Shown here piece by piece: positions 22,952 through 34,579 of a stretch of 64,000 bases of DNA. The position numbers were made by a program, and so were the translations under genes. Every line of letters starts with the position of its first letter. The stretch's first letter is position 1. Source of the DNA: Massospora cicadina (taxonomy: Eukaryota > Entomophthoromycota > Entomophthoromycetes > Entomophthorales > Entomophthoraceae); the NCBI GenBank assembly GCA_022478985.1, contig JAKSZP010018543.1:62001-126000 (forward strand). The letters are read 5' to 3'. The notes below the pieces were generated by a model. It was given only the letters and a program-made list of their open reading frames with translations, was not told the origin of the DNA and made no database searches.

Positions 22952-25900
22952 ATGGGGGAAACCTTCACTTTAGGGACGTTGAATATCGCCAGACTCAAGG
23001 CCTTGCTGTCCCAGGCTTGGAAACTTAGTTTTTTACAAAAATACCTGTGGATATCCTGGCAATCCAGGAGTCCCACTGTCCGCGAGGTTCTGAGGAAGAT
23101 TGGAAAACAATGCTCCTCCTATCCCTATCCTTTTTTGGTCAGAGCACTGTGGGGTGCTAGTTCAGAAAAGCAATTTTTTCAAATTTTTATTGTCAGAATC
23201 CTTCCTCAATGGCTGAGTCCTCATTGTCACTTTCTCGTGGGCTGACATGGCACATGCTATCATCAACATCTACGCCCCAACCAGTGCACAAGAACGTCAG
23301 GAATTTTTCTCATCAGTCAAATCCCTCCCGTTACCCCCAGACCCTTTCATAGTTGGCGATATGAACTGTTGGCTAAACACACCAATGGACCGTTGGCCTT
23401 CCTCCTCCCACGCCCCCAGGGTCACGTAGAACTTCGCGTTCTAAAGGCCACCCTTGGGTTAATGGATGTGCTGCCGCGGCAAGCCCCACTACTCGATAAC
23501 ATGATGTGACCCCACATCCACAACGGCCAATTAAGGTCTATGACCCGCATAGACCTTATCCTTATGCCGGCAAAATTCCAACCCCACATTTCCCACTTCA
23601 AAACAACAAAAATCGAATTCTCTGATTATTAAGTGGTCTCAATAACCTACCACCTACCTGTCACAGTGGCTAAGGCCCCACATTGGTGCAAACTCCGCCC
23701 TCCCAAACTTGCGTCACCAGGATTTTCCACTTGAATATAATCAGCAACTTTGGAAAAAGAGTTTGTTACACCATTTTGCGCGGACCCCATCTCCACATGG
23801 GCAGCCTTCAAAGAGGATACCATCTGCCACTCTCGCCACCTCTCCTCCCGACGCTCATGAGCCACATTGGCTGTCATCTCGCGCACTCTGGCAGAGTTGG
23901 CACACCTGGAGTCCAACATACCAGCCACAGGATACAGCCCTGCATGGGGCCAGAAGTGGGCGGAGGCAGCCGCCCACCTCAACGCTCTCAAAAGGCAACA
24001 CAAACATCAGGTTTTGTGTTCAGTACAGGGCCAAATGCATTACAGAGGGTGACAAGTGCACCGCATATTTTTTTAAATTTTTTTTGCACCACGCCAGAGC
24101 GTGGCCTGCACACAGGTGCGAAGTTCAGATGATTCCATTGTGGATATGCCAGCCAAAGTGGCAATCAAAACACAAAAGTATTACTTCAAGTTATACTGAT
24201 CTGATCCAATTCAGCCAGCCAAAATGGCGGAATTTCTTGACTGAACCCACATCCACACCATTTCCCAATACCCGGAAATAATGAATTTGATTACTCCAAA
24301 CGAATTATGGACAGCCATCGGCGGTGCACCAAACCAGAAATGCCCAGGCCCAGATGGCATTCCATATGAATTCTATAAGAAGTACTTTAAATATATATCC
24401 CCACTACTGCTTGCCTCACTTAACCAGAGCCTTTTGGAAACGCGCCTCCTGCCAGGAGGACAAGAGGCCGTCACTGTCACACTCTTCAAGTAAGGGGACA
24501 AGCTAGACTTGGCCAACTGACGCCCCATATCTTTAACTAACACGGATACAAAAAATTTAATAAAAATCATGGCTAACCATTTAGGGATTGTAGCATCTGC
24601 CAACATCTCTCCAGAACAACTCAGTTTCATACCCAGAAGGTCGATTTGGGACAACGTGCACTCTGTGACTAATGTATGTCAGTCCACAGACTCTGGGGCA
24701 CTTGTATTCTTGGACTAACAGAAGGCTTATGATAGAGCAAACTGGGAATACCTCAGGGCCTGCCTCCATCAATTCTGCTTACCCCTCACTTCATCAACTG
24801 GGTAATGCTGCTCATGGAATCTGCAACAATGGCAGTGGGTGGCCCTGGCTTCCTAACGGATGTAGTCCACCCTCAAAGGGGCTTGCGACAAGGGGATCCC
24901 CCTATCCCACTCTTATACAACCTCAGCCTTGACCCACTACTTTGAAACATGAATGCCCAACTCACTGGGGTCCATGTGCCAGGCAAGCCCCAGTCAAGAT
25001 GATGACATTTACAGACGACTGTGTGGTTAGGGTTTCTAATAATAATGATGCACGCGCACTTGAAGCTCTCATCCAGGAGTATTCCTGGGTAATTAATGCT
25101 GCACTGAATGCTTCCAAAACTGAATTCATCCTCCTTGGTTAGTATCAAACCTGCTGGGCCCCAGCAACCAGTGCCCAGCCTGGCCCATCTGCTCGCACAT
25201 GTGCTCGCCCTCCCAGCTCACCCCACACCGCCCCACTGGTGCTCCCCTTCATGCAATGCCCTACCATAGGGCCGGTCCGCCATCTGGGCGTGTGGGTGGA
25301 GGCAGGCGGGTATGCATCAGCAGTAATGGAGAGTTGTATTCTAGACAATGTGACGAAGTGCATCGCCTCCCTCAGAGCCCACCCTACTTCCCTTACTGGC
25401 AGGATTGTTTTAGCCAACTTCATGCTCCTCTCCAAAGTCTGGTTTGGAGCCCACGCCATCCCCTTCTCCCCAAGATTTTTCAAATCCTTGTATGCTCTGC
25501 TGCAAGGATGGCTTTGGTCAGGCTGCCCACCACCAGTACGGCTAGAGGTCATGTTTGGCCCTCATCATCATGGTGGCATGGGCCTGCTTGACTTCAAAGC
25601 CCATGCTGCCAAGATCCTGAGCACCTGAATTGTGGCCGTCACCGCCCCTACGCTCCCCTCCCAACACTGGCCCCGCGCGGCCCGCTCCAACTTCTCCCAA
25701 GCCTTGGGCCTCAACAATCCATTGAACCCTCACTCCCTGATGAAATACCTGGCTTCACACCCATCGGCCACAGGTCCTCACGGGACTAAAACCCACTACA
25801 AACGAATCCTCCTCTCCATGCGGAGCACTGAGTGGAGAATCCATATTAGCAGACACACAGCACAGAGAGGCCGCCCCTCTCCTCAGCTCACACATGAGAT

Positions 25901-26599
25901 ACAGGGGCTACCCATACAAGATGGCGTGATCCCCACACGGCCCCATGTCCTATCCAAGGTGGACTACCTGGACATGATGGACATCCCTTACTCCATTGAG
26001 ACTCAAAAAAATATATGGAAATATGTACACCATCCTCTGTTGCAGCCTCAAATCTGTTCCCATGTGTGGCGCTGCCTGAGGCGGGTGTACCATATGGCTG
26101 AGCGCTCTAACGCTTTACACTCATCCTGCGTCATGTGTGGCCAGTATGGAACGCTGTTCCACCGCCTGGAGAAGTGTCCTAACTCTAAAGTGATATGGCG
26201 CGAAGCTCAACGTCTGCTGGCCAAGTTCAAACACATCCCTTCAGTCTGTCAAGAGATATGTTTGCTTTATCAATGGCCCCCCCTTCCACCCTCCCTCTGT
26301 GCTCTGGTGGTTGCAATCGCCATGTGGAATATCCACACGATTGTCTTGGATGCCATCGCAGGCTCCACCCCCACCCTCTCAGAAGCTGTCCACAGTTCTG
26401 GTCTCATTAGGTGGACCACTTTCAGGCGTGGATGTTTGGATACCTCCCACCGCATTACAACAGCTTGTCTCCTCCTGTTTCCCAGTTTGGTTCATCAAAT
26501 CAGACCCTTTCCTCCACACGTGTTCAATTGTGGCTACGGCCCCTTAACACGTTCCCTCCCCTCCCCATAAGTGGCATTCCCGCTGGCAACAAGAGATAG
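22952..26599 (+). pseudogene. Family B ORF2: endonuclease, RT, CCHC finger (copy B2)
   Basis: It starts MGETFTLGTLNIARLKA six bases after ORF1. The endonuclease shows AHAIINIYAP and VGDMNCW (about 23,250-23,370). The RT shows CPGPDGIPYEFYKKYFKYISP (about 24,340-24,400), a stop inside NWRPIS, FIPRRSIWDNVH, KAYDRANWEYL and MMTFTDDCVVRV (about 25,000-25,030), where FADD has become FTDD. A long open part (25,632-26,570) contains the finger C-VM-C-GQYGTLF-H-RLEK-C near 26,130-26,178 and the ALVVAIAMWNIHTI block. Stops and shifts interrupt it throughout. It is the best-preserved C-terminal region of family B. Confidence 0.86.
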
Positions 26600-26789
26600 C
26601 GTCGCTTCTCTGGGGTGCCTTCCCTGTTACTAAATTTTGTCTCTTTCAGGTAAAATTTGGAAGTGTCTGTCCCATGGTCGGCCTTCCTCACAATAAATTA
26701 AAAATTTAAAATTTAAAAAATTGCTTAACTGAGAGGTCTAAAACAAATCAAACTAATATACCAATAGGTGGGAAATGGATAACTGCTAA

Positions 26790-28430
26790 CAAAACATGGC
26801 GGAGGGGAAGGTGTATTATGAGGCATTGTGGTACCTAAGCCTATGCTATGTTTGGCTCTAACTAAGGCTGACAGCCAAGATATGGGGCATCTTTGGAGTG
26901 GGGTGCAATGCAATCCAAGGGATAGTTACTTGAGAAATTTGGGGCATGTTAAGGGTCTTGATAAAATTAGTGATGTGGTGCTTAGCATTTACGCCAACAT
27001 CAGGAAGAAAGGAAAATTGTATGGCATTGTCAGGGTAAATAGGTAATTTAGTCTGAGCCCAAAATGCATCTTAACTTCCACTACCACTTCAAGGGCAGCT
27101 TTGTGTAACCTTGTAATATCATATTTCACAGCATAGGAATTAGGGGTTAAAAAACCTTAGGTAAACCTATTGCCAGCAACTTACTGATCAAAGGTTGGCT
27201 TCCTGAATGGGAACATTATCAGGGGAAGAGGCAGCTGTCACAGCGATCTGATGATCACTAAGGAATGGTTCAGCATTTGTCTTTAAAATGTACATTTGGG
27301 TTTAAATTAAGTATCTAAGTCAGAGTTTAGAATTAATAAAAGTTAATTATTGTGGGTGAAGTTGGAATGATACAATCAATGAAAAAACCTTACTCTATAA
27401 TTACCATAGATTTTAGTTAATTTTAATGGGAGCATTGTTGGGCATTTGAGTTTGGGGGAGTAAATGGGATGGTGCACAGTTGGAAATGTTAATCCAATTT
27501 TGATACCAATTAGATGAAATTAGTGCAGTAGGGTGAGTGTGGTGGGAGGAATAAGTCGAATGTAGATTATCAGGATGAACCATCAGGTGAGCTGTTGAGG
27601 GGGTTGCAGGAAACATACCATTCAGAAGCTTCCACAATAGCCTCAAAGGGGGAGGGGGAGCCAGTTTCAGCCCTACAGGAGCATATTTTGTAGTATAATC
27701 TTTATGGAAACAAATGGGACAAATTAGAAACCATTATCAAATTGTGCTCAAAGAAAATGATCTGGCACTGAAGCAAGATGAGCATGAGGGGGAAATTAGT
27801 GGGTGATGGTGGGATATTGGGGTGTGATGGTGGAAGATACATGTGGGGCAGCAAGGCGTTCTTCCCCAGAAGAAACAGTAAAATGGAAGATGGGGTATGT
27901 ACTATAGGCTGAAAAACCTAATATAAACCTATCATATAAAACTTAGGGTGGAAGATATGAGGGAAGTTTTGCAAATTACACCACCAGGGTGGTACCATAA
28001 GGGAGGCAAATATGCATGGTAGTTATAGAGTTTCTTCTTAGAATTAATGAGTTGCTGCTGTAGCAGCCACATCATCCTTGGAGGAGAACCCAATATCAAT
28101 ATAGGCCTTATATGGCAGAAGTCTATAAATCTTGCAGCGCAAAAGAAGAAATAGCCAGTCTGACAATAGTTTGTCAGCATATGGAAACAAGAACCCATAA
28201 TTGACTTGGAGTTATAATATAACTGGTGATTGAGCAAGAGCGGTGGAATGGGGCAAGTAGGGTGGACCTGTGCAAGGTGCAATTCAAGACCCTTGGGTGA
28301 ACAAAATGGCATAATGAATTGGGAGGGCTGGATGAACCAGTTCAAACGCATATTCAGACATGACGGAAAATGCTAGGGGAATTTCGCCTCTGTCCCATAC
28401 TGTAGCAGCAGGTGGGTGGGCCAATGACAT
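26790..28430 (-). pseudogene. Family C gag-like ORF (copy C4, degenerate)
   Basis: Minus strand. The start ATG at 28,430 (MSLAHPPAA) matches the MSLDSLLAAP start of C1. The FCSPKGLELHLAQVHPT region (about 28,310-28,265) aligns with FVPPKDLDTHLAHTQVV of C1. The knuckle region near 27,700-27,735 keeps C-PI-C but has lost the His and last Cys. The C-terminal part fades toward 26,790, where GGCGGAGGGGAA marks the same point as in C1. No function can remain. Confidence 0.6.
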
Positions 28431-29364
28431 CAGTAGAGAACTGTTTTGGTGATCTTGGGTGGGTGTTTAACTTAGCAAAATAGCAAAAGTGATGGTGAGC
28501 AGAAAGAGAACTTTTACAATATCCTAAGTATCAAATGGGAAGCTATTGTTTAGATAGATGAAATCAGTTAATTTTTTTGTAGGGAAGTCTGCATAATTTT
28601 TCACTAACACCTAATCATTATTGTGAAGTGCAACTTGAGGCAGACCTTTTATGGAAAACATGGTAGGGAATCTCTAAAAAGTACCTCCAATTTATGATTA
28701 CTTCTAACAGAAATTTTTGATAAGAGATTTCAAATATAGTATAATTTTATGTTAAGTGTTATACCTGTTTCATTATAGTAGAAAGAAGTTTCCTAAAGTA
28801 TACAGCTTGTGGTATTTTGTATCCAATATTATAGATAAATTTGTTAGTTGAAATTTTTTTGTGACTGATTCTTACACTTTGTTCTGAGTTGGCAACAATT
28901 TTAATTTAGATCTAAGAATCATTGGCTAGTCTTTATTGTTAAGGTTAATCCATAGACTGACTTATATATAGTAGATTTGTTGTGTTGTTTTATATAGCAA
29001 GGCCAAAGATTTGTAGGTGATAACTGTCACTAACTGACTATTGTCAACCAAAACATTTTCATTTTAACTTAACACAACCTCAAGCACATACTTTTCTGAA
29101 GCCCAGCGGAAAATTTGTCATAGCATAATGCTAACCTCTTGGCTACAACTGACAGGTTAGAATGAAGGTTTTTGATTTTATAGCGCAAATGAAATTCTGC
29201 AAAACCTAAGGCAAATTTACCCTCATGTATTATATCCTCTGACGTTTGGTATTTAAGCCTCCACAAGTTTTAATAAAAGGCTCATCTTAAATATTCTAGA
29301 TAGTTTTTATGCTTTATTTTTGTGATATGTATTAACCGACTTTGAAAAAGCAAGATGTTTTAAA

Positions 29365-29560
29365 TTTGACCTGCATATCTTTTTCTATGTTTGTTCACAC
29401 AATAATCCAAACCTACTATACCAATTTTATATACTTTTATAATGAAAGAGTAAAATCCCAATGTGATCACATTCCAATTTTGTAAGGATGGGCCAGTATC
29501 TGACCAGTAGTTTAACTTTTTCTATATATATCTCTATGGTTGATTTTATATTCATATAAA
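29365..29560 (+). repeat. Dispersed repeat E1
   Basis: It is similar in order and sequence to 32,885-33,045 (E2). Shared blocks are TCTTTTTCTA.GTTTGTT, TGATCACATT and AATTTTGTAAGG, then CCAGTAT.TGA.CAGTA. The family is unidentified, possibly part of a larger old element. Confidence 0.55.
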
Positions 29561-30572
29561 TCTTCTGAGTAGAGAGGTGGCTTGGTATTGGTAATGCAAA
29601 TTTGACAATCATATTCTATCCAATTCAATTGAATAAATGTTTATTCAAGTAGGAATCCATATGCTTACAGCTTACAAACTAAGCCTAAATTGCAACTTAA
29701 CGCTCAACTGAAAGTTAGATATGCCATATTATGTAAAACTAAAACATTTGAACAACTAAAATTACTGATCCATTAATCACCATACCTTTATCTGCCACTT
29801 AACTAAGTTTTTTTATAGCATTAATGTTTTATTTATAGATGATTAGTAATGCTTTAAGATAGGTTATACTTTTAAAACAAATTTAGTCATACTTAAATTA
29901 GAATAGATCTTTTATCACCAATTTCTTAACCAGTTAACTGCATTTGACATATATACACGTGAGAGGGCTAATGGTTAAAACTAAATTCCACAGTTAAAGA
30001 AATAAAAAAGTTACTAATCTTTGTGACCTTTTTGACCAAAGTGAAACTAGATACTAGCCTTAGCTAATTTGGACTACAAACCATTAAATAAATTTTTTAT
30101 TGTTAATATTACTCAGATTAGCGATTAGCCCACAAATAAAGTTTTCAGTTCTGAGGCTTTATCATTGGTGGTTGTGGACATGTCAAATAAGTTAAAAAGA
30201 TAACTTAACCTATCAACATATAGATACAAACTTCACTTATAAACCTAGTAAATGCATATATCATAAAAATGAAAAATAAATTAAGAATTAAATTCAAAAA
30301 TGTACTAAAAATTATAAAATACTTGATAATAAAACACTAGGACTTTTTACAAAAAACTTAAATTTAAAAATTACATTAGTAAATATGAAGTATTAATAAA
30401 AGTGCACTAAAAATATGAAATATGTGATAAGAATGAATAATCAATATAACCCTTTTTAAGTAAGTACCATGTTTAAACTGACTTAGAGAATTTTTCTCAT
30501 GATACAAATTAATGTTCATATTGGATTAGGTCCAAGTATAAACTATAAGCAAATAAGAATACACAGTGCCAA

Positions 30573-30591
30573 ATATATATATATATATATT
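30573..30591. repeat. AT dinucleotide microsatellite
   Basis: About nine TA repeats, uninterrupted. Confidence 0.9.
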
Positions 30592-30673
30592 CTTTTTGTA
30601 AAATAGTTTTATTCAGAAGATTTCATTAGACACAATTGCAGGTTCTTAAATGATAGATAATTCACTATATCAC

Positions 30674-32580
30674 TATATTTCCGCTCAGCATAACTTTTGG
30701 AGCAAAATCTTACAAAAAAAATCTTGATTGCCAACCATAGTTTCACTCCAATGTCCTTGGATTCTCTGCTGGCTACTTCAGTGTGGGGCAGTGGTGAAAA
30801 TCCCTCCACCATTTTCCATCTGGCAGGAAAACTCGCTCAGACTGGCTTGCCCAGTCATACCAAACCCCTGGGATGATTTGTTCCTCCCAAGGATCTTGAT
30901 GCTCACCTCATCATACGTAAGCTGTACCTTGTTGCTCTGGTGCTCCCCTGAGCAAAATGCATTTGGCCTTAGGGTTGACTATGGAAAACCTATCCCCCTA
31001 TCATGACCAAGCCATTATTGAAATGGCTCAGGTGGTGATGACTCCTGCTGGGTTTATAGATTTCCACCCCTATAAGGGATATTCTGATTTTGGCTTCACC
31101 TGTGAAGCTGACGCCACCACTGCAACAACTATGCCCCTGGTATTCCAGGGTACCCATCTCCCCACAATTTGGATCTGGCTCCCAGCGGATACCACTTTGT
31201 GGTCCAGTTTGTTAGTTTGCCCACCCACCTCCCTCCTGCGGAGCTCTACCAGGAGCTGATGGACAGTTTGGCAGCATATGGCTCCAAACCCATCTTACAA
31301 TTTGTTGGTCCCAAATGGGGCCACACGCCTCGCTAGACCTCAGGCGTATGCCACAATCAGCCCTGAATTTAATAAAACTGCCTTGTCAATTCCTCCTTGC
31401 ACCATCATTCCTTCTGCCCCTGACCATCTATTCTGGGCCCACGTCAAGGGCGGACGGACAATCTGTCCATCCTGTTTCAAGTTGAACCACTCAATGCAAG
31501 TGCTCTTCCTTAGCTGCTTCTGAAATATTAGACTTTTTGTCTGCCAGCTTCCAATATGCCGCCCACCCTGCACCAGTTCCAACATGGGGTACAATCCTAC
31601 CTCCCCCTCCTCCAAAGCCTGTTGCTGCAGCTGCACCTGCAGCCACCAATCAGCCTCCTCCTCGCCTCAGTGCCACACATGATCCCTCCAATCAAGCACC
31701 ATATTGGACCCCAGTTTGATCCCATGCTTCCTCCAATGAATCAACCATATCTCAACCATACACCAATTTTAATTAAATTAAACCAGAACCCATGGGAATT
31801 ATTGGCTGAAATTGATGAAACAGGTAATCTCATTGAAGAACCATCTCTGCAAATCAAGCGGTTTGTTAATGCAGAATGGGACGCCAAATACCCCCCTCAT
31901 TTATATGCCTTACAGCCAAATGCCAAATTATTTTATGGTGATAACCAGCTTCTGGTTGAAGCAGCTGCCATGCCAGATTGTCATCCCCCCTGAAAAGCTG
32001 TTGCCAAATCAGTGGCGATGCTTAAAGGAGGTATTTCCCCTCCTGTTATCCCCTGAACCCTCACTCCAAAAAAGTTTATAGTGAATTAATTGCACAAAAA
32101 TGTCAATGACGCTATCTAGAACATGGTAACTGTAGCATGGAAATACTAAACTAAGATTACCCAAACCAATATTGCCATGTTCATTAATCTCCCAGACGCC
32201 TGCATTAAAGCTGAAAAAGCTTTAGCTGAATATGTCAGCGCCATTTTCTTAGCTGGCAATTTCCATGAGATGCAATCATTAGTGATATTGAACCACATTC
32301 CGCCAATGCCCCAATGCCCTTGCTCTCTGCCTTGACATGCACCCTACTCTGGGATGAGGAAGCTGCTGCTGAAGATGAGCCCCTCAATCTCCCCTCCCCT
32401 TCCACTATGGTTGGATAAGCATTTTTCCGCTGTGCATATGGTTGTTTGTTTTCACTTAGTGTATCATTCAATCTGCTCATCTTGGGCGTTTTTTTCAATT
32501 TGTATAATTATGATAGTTTTTAGTTTTTTAGTTTTAGTAATATCCATCCTCTGGTTGGCTTACCTCAAATAAATATTGAA
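30674..32580 (+). mobile_element. Family C gag-only element, copy C2, full length
   Basis: It is flanked by AATTCACTATATCAC (30,659-30,673) and AATTCACTGTATCAG (32,581-32,595), a 15 bp TSD with two mismatches. The start CTATATTTCCGCTCAGCATAA (first base shared with the TSD) aligns with the C1 start. The tail is CATCCTCTGGTTGGCTTACC then TCAAATAAATATTG. About 1.91 kb, one gag-like ORF, no RT. Confidence 0.82.
30751..32417 (+). pseudogene. Family C gag-like ORF (copy C2)
   Basis: It starts MSLDSLLATSVWGSGE and meets a TGA within the PLG.FVPPKDLD region. The knuckle begins C-PS-C-FKLN-H at about 31,460 but a small indel destroys the last Cys. A middle GATRLARPQAYA.ISPEFNK block (about 31,320-31,375) and the Pro/Ala-rich linker match C1. 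After TGA at 31,717-31,719, shared with C1, the conserved NPWELLAEIDETG...EPSLQIKRFVNAEWDAKYP block (about 31,785-31,900) and the LLW.EEAAAEDEP end are readable in shifted frames. C1 and C2 share the TGA while C3 has Arg there. Confidence 0.75.
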
Positions 32581-32884
32581 AATTCACTGTATCAGCAATC
32601 CAGTGCTATATAACCCCACACAGGGCTCTAGTATTTGTGAGAAAAAGTCTATAATTCAGTTTGAAATATGGAGCCAACTTCAAAAAGGATTTTATTAATT
32701 ATTCATACTTTTTATTAATTATTATGTACTTTTTGGTGCATTTTTTATGAATATTTCCTACTTTTAGTGAGTTTTTTTGTCAACACAATATATATTTTAG
32801 TGTTTTTCTCAAATTCAGTTCTATCCTCACAAAAAATTGTTGAATTAAATAAATGACTTCAAAGAAGGAGGAGGATGTCTATTT

Positions 32885-33045
32885 GGCCTGTATATTCTTT
32901 TTCTACGTTTGTTTGAACATTTCTCTGAAACGATTTGACCATTTTTGACTTTTTTAATGGAAAAGGATGATCCCATGGTGATCACATTGTAATTTTGTAA
33001 GGTTTGGTCCAATATTGGATCAGTACTATAGTATTATAATTGGTA
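32885..33045 (+). repeat. Dispersed repeat E2
   Basis: Second copy of the repeat at 29,365-29,560, same orientation, moderately diverged. It lies just upstream of R1. Confidence 0.55.
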
Positions 33046-33084
33046 GAATGAAATCAAAAGGTTTACAGTAAGTAAGAGAATCAA

Positions 33085-33760
33085 CTTAATTAAGCGTTAG
33101 GTTTTTGCCCATCTTTCCAGCTTTCTATGTTATCTGCTGGTTTGCTGGGGATAAGTCCCACTAGCAAATGAATTGGATATTGGTTGATTTTATTTTTGAT
33201 TAATAATATCTAAGCATTTTTGGGTAATTTACTGGGTTTGGATCCGTTGGAATCAATCCATGTGAATGCTTAAGATCTTATCAAGCAGAGTTGCCAATGA
33301 AATTAAGGCAACTGATAGTTGATCGTTGATTAGCTATTAGGTGAATTAATTGAGATTGGTCGGGTTTCATCACCAACTGATTGGGAATTTAATCAGCAGT
33401 TTAGAGCGAGTGATGCCACCTGCAACTAGCAAATCAATCAGTTGGTTTGCAACCTGCTATAATGGGTAAAGAGTCCCATTACCTAGACAGGTCGGTAGCA
33501 AAATGTGGTTGTTTTGCTGTGATTTAGCAGAAATATTAGAGACAAGTTTTCTGGCTCTTTCTGTTTTCAAGTGTCTGGATCTGTCTGACGTAGAAATCCT
33601 TATTATGATGGAGAAGACCTTCTCTGGAAGAGACCTCACAGGGATTTCAATGGCAACGGTTGCCACTTCATGGCTGAGTAACAACTGAAGTTGAGCGCCA
33701 AATTAACCTATAAATTCTCTAGCATTTTATAATAATAAAGAAGACTAAAGATTAAAGATA
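33085..33760 (+). repeat. LTR-like repeat R1
   Basis: It is closely parallel to the reverse complement of 60,575-61,260 over most of its length, including CTTAAGATCT.(G/A)TCA, GATGCC(A/G)CCTGCAACTAGC and TCAATGGCAAC(G/A)G(T/C)TGCCA. Both copies have CTATAAATTC followed by an AATAAA-like signal at the same place (about 33,708-33,740), which is LTR-like. The parent element is not seen. Confidence 0.6.
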
Positions 33761-34456
33761 GGCTCAAAAGTAAAGTCTTATTTAGGTCTTACCCATCCTG
33801 GGGTTGATACAGGCTTTAGGAATTAATTGGCAAGGTTGACTAAAACCTTGTATTGCAGATAGCCATGAAAGACATGAGCTTATGTCTCTATTACCCTGAA
33901 GTGAGGAAGAAATCACTGGGATGTAAGAGGTTACCTGATTGAGGTGGAATCAATTTTAAAGAAGAATGGTGGTTAACTGTTGTTCAACATTTGGACTTCT
34001 TTATCTCTTACATCAAACCATTCTGTCATTGTAGATTGTATCATTTATATTTATATCCCTTAATATTTTAAAAATGAAAAATTGCAAATCTTATACTAGA
34101 TTGTATAAGTTCTATTCATCTTTAGTTAATTAATGTTGTAGTACAATAATTGTGGACTCTTTCATGTGAAAATTGTAAGTATTGGATATCCTTAGAAGAG
34201 AAGCAGACCTTATAAAGCTGATATCCGCAACTCAGCATGATAAGAACTAAGGTTGTAAACCTCTGAATCTGAGAGTGAATTAAGTTCAACTGGGAAAAGA
34301 AAAAGTCCCTAATTGCCAACATAATCAGTGTTTTATGGATCATTCCAAGTTTAGCATTGGACCACCATTCAAATGGGTTATTTAAGTATTCAACTATGTG
34401 TAATAGTATTCATACTATTATTGCCCATCTATCTATTAATATCAAGCAATGAAATC
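33761..34456. other. AT-rich spacer
   Basis: A short stretch at 33,930-33,975 resembles 21,205-21,250, the sequence downstream of R3. Nothing else is recognised up to the A2 start. Confidence 0.5.
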
Positions 34457-34579
34457 ATCTCTTTCTGCTAAGCATCACTTTTGAAAATCAATTCAGCCTG
34501 AAATCTAGCTCCACTAAAGAGATTTACGAAAAATATTAGCAAATATGGCGGGAAACCCCGCAAAAAGAACCCGCAGGCT

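Larger units (their letters stand above)
21446..26711 (+). mobile_element. LINE family B, copy B2, inserted in C4
   Basis: A full-length structure: leader CTTTTCTCTCTCATTGC, ORF1, ORF2 and a tail CCCATGGTCGGCCTTCC then CAATAAATTAAAAATTT. The flanks AATTAAAAAAAGCTTACC (21,427-21,444) and ATTTAAAAAATTGCTTAAC (26,711-26,729) look like a decayed target-site duplication. Because the two flanks join into one family C element, B2 is younger than C4. Confidence 0.85.
21350..28508 (-). mobile_element. Family C gag-only element, copy C4, split by LINE B2
   Basis: The 3' tail on the minus strand lies at about 21,350-21,430 (CATCCCCTGGTCAGCTTA, then AATAAAATAA). The body resumes after B2 at about 26,730 and runs to the 5' start CTCTTTCTGC at about 28,508. 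Together that is about 1.86 kb, close to the 1.9 kb of C1-C3. A TSD for C4 itself is only weakly suggested. Confidence 0.7.
28509..30658. other. AT-rich intergenic DNA with one dispersed repeat
   Basis: Apart from repeat E1 (29,365-29,560) and an AT dinucleotide run, no coding, RNA or element signature is visible. Confidence 0.6.

Noticed and set aside
8195..31720. In-frame TGA shared by C1 (8,205) and C2 (31,717), possible stop-codon readthrough in the gag-only ORF.
   Set aside because: C3 has an Arg codon (CGC) at the aligned position, so CGA to TGA decay in a subfamily explains it. The following bases are not a typical readthrough context.
34080..34456. 5' continuation of gypsy G2 left of A2, expected if A2 inserted into it.
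   Set aside because: No integrase or RT blocks in any frame on either strand, so A2 is not a simple insertion into G2.
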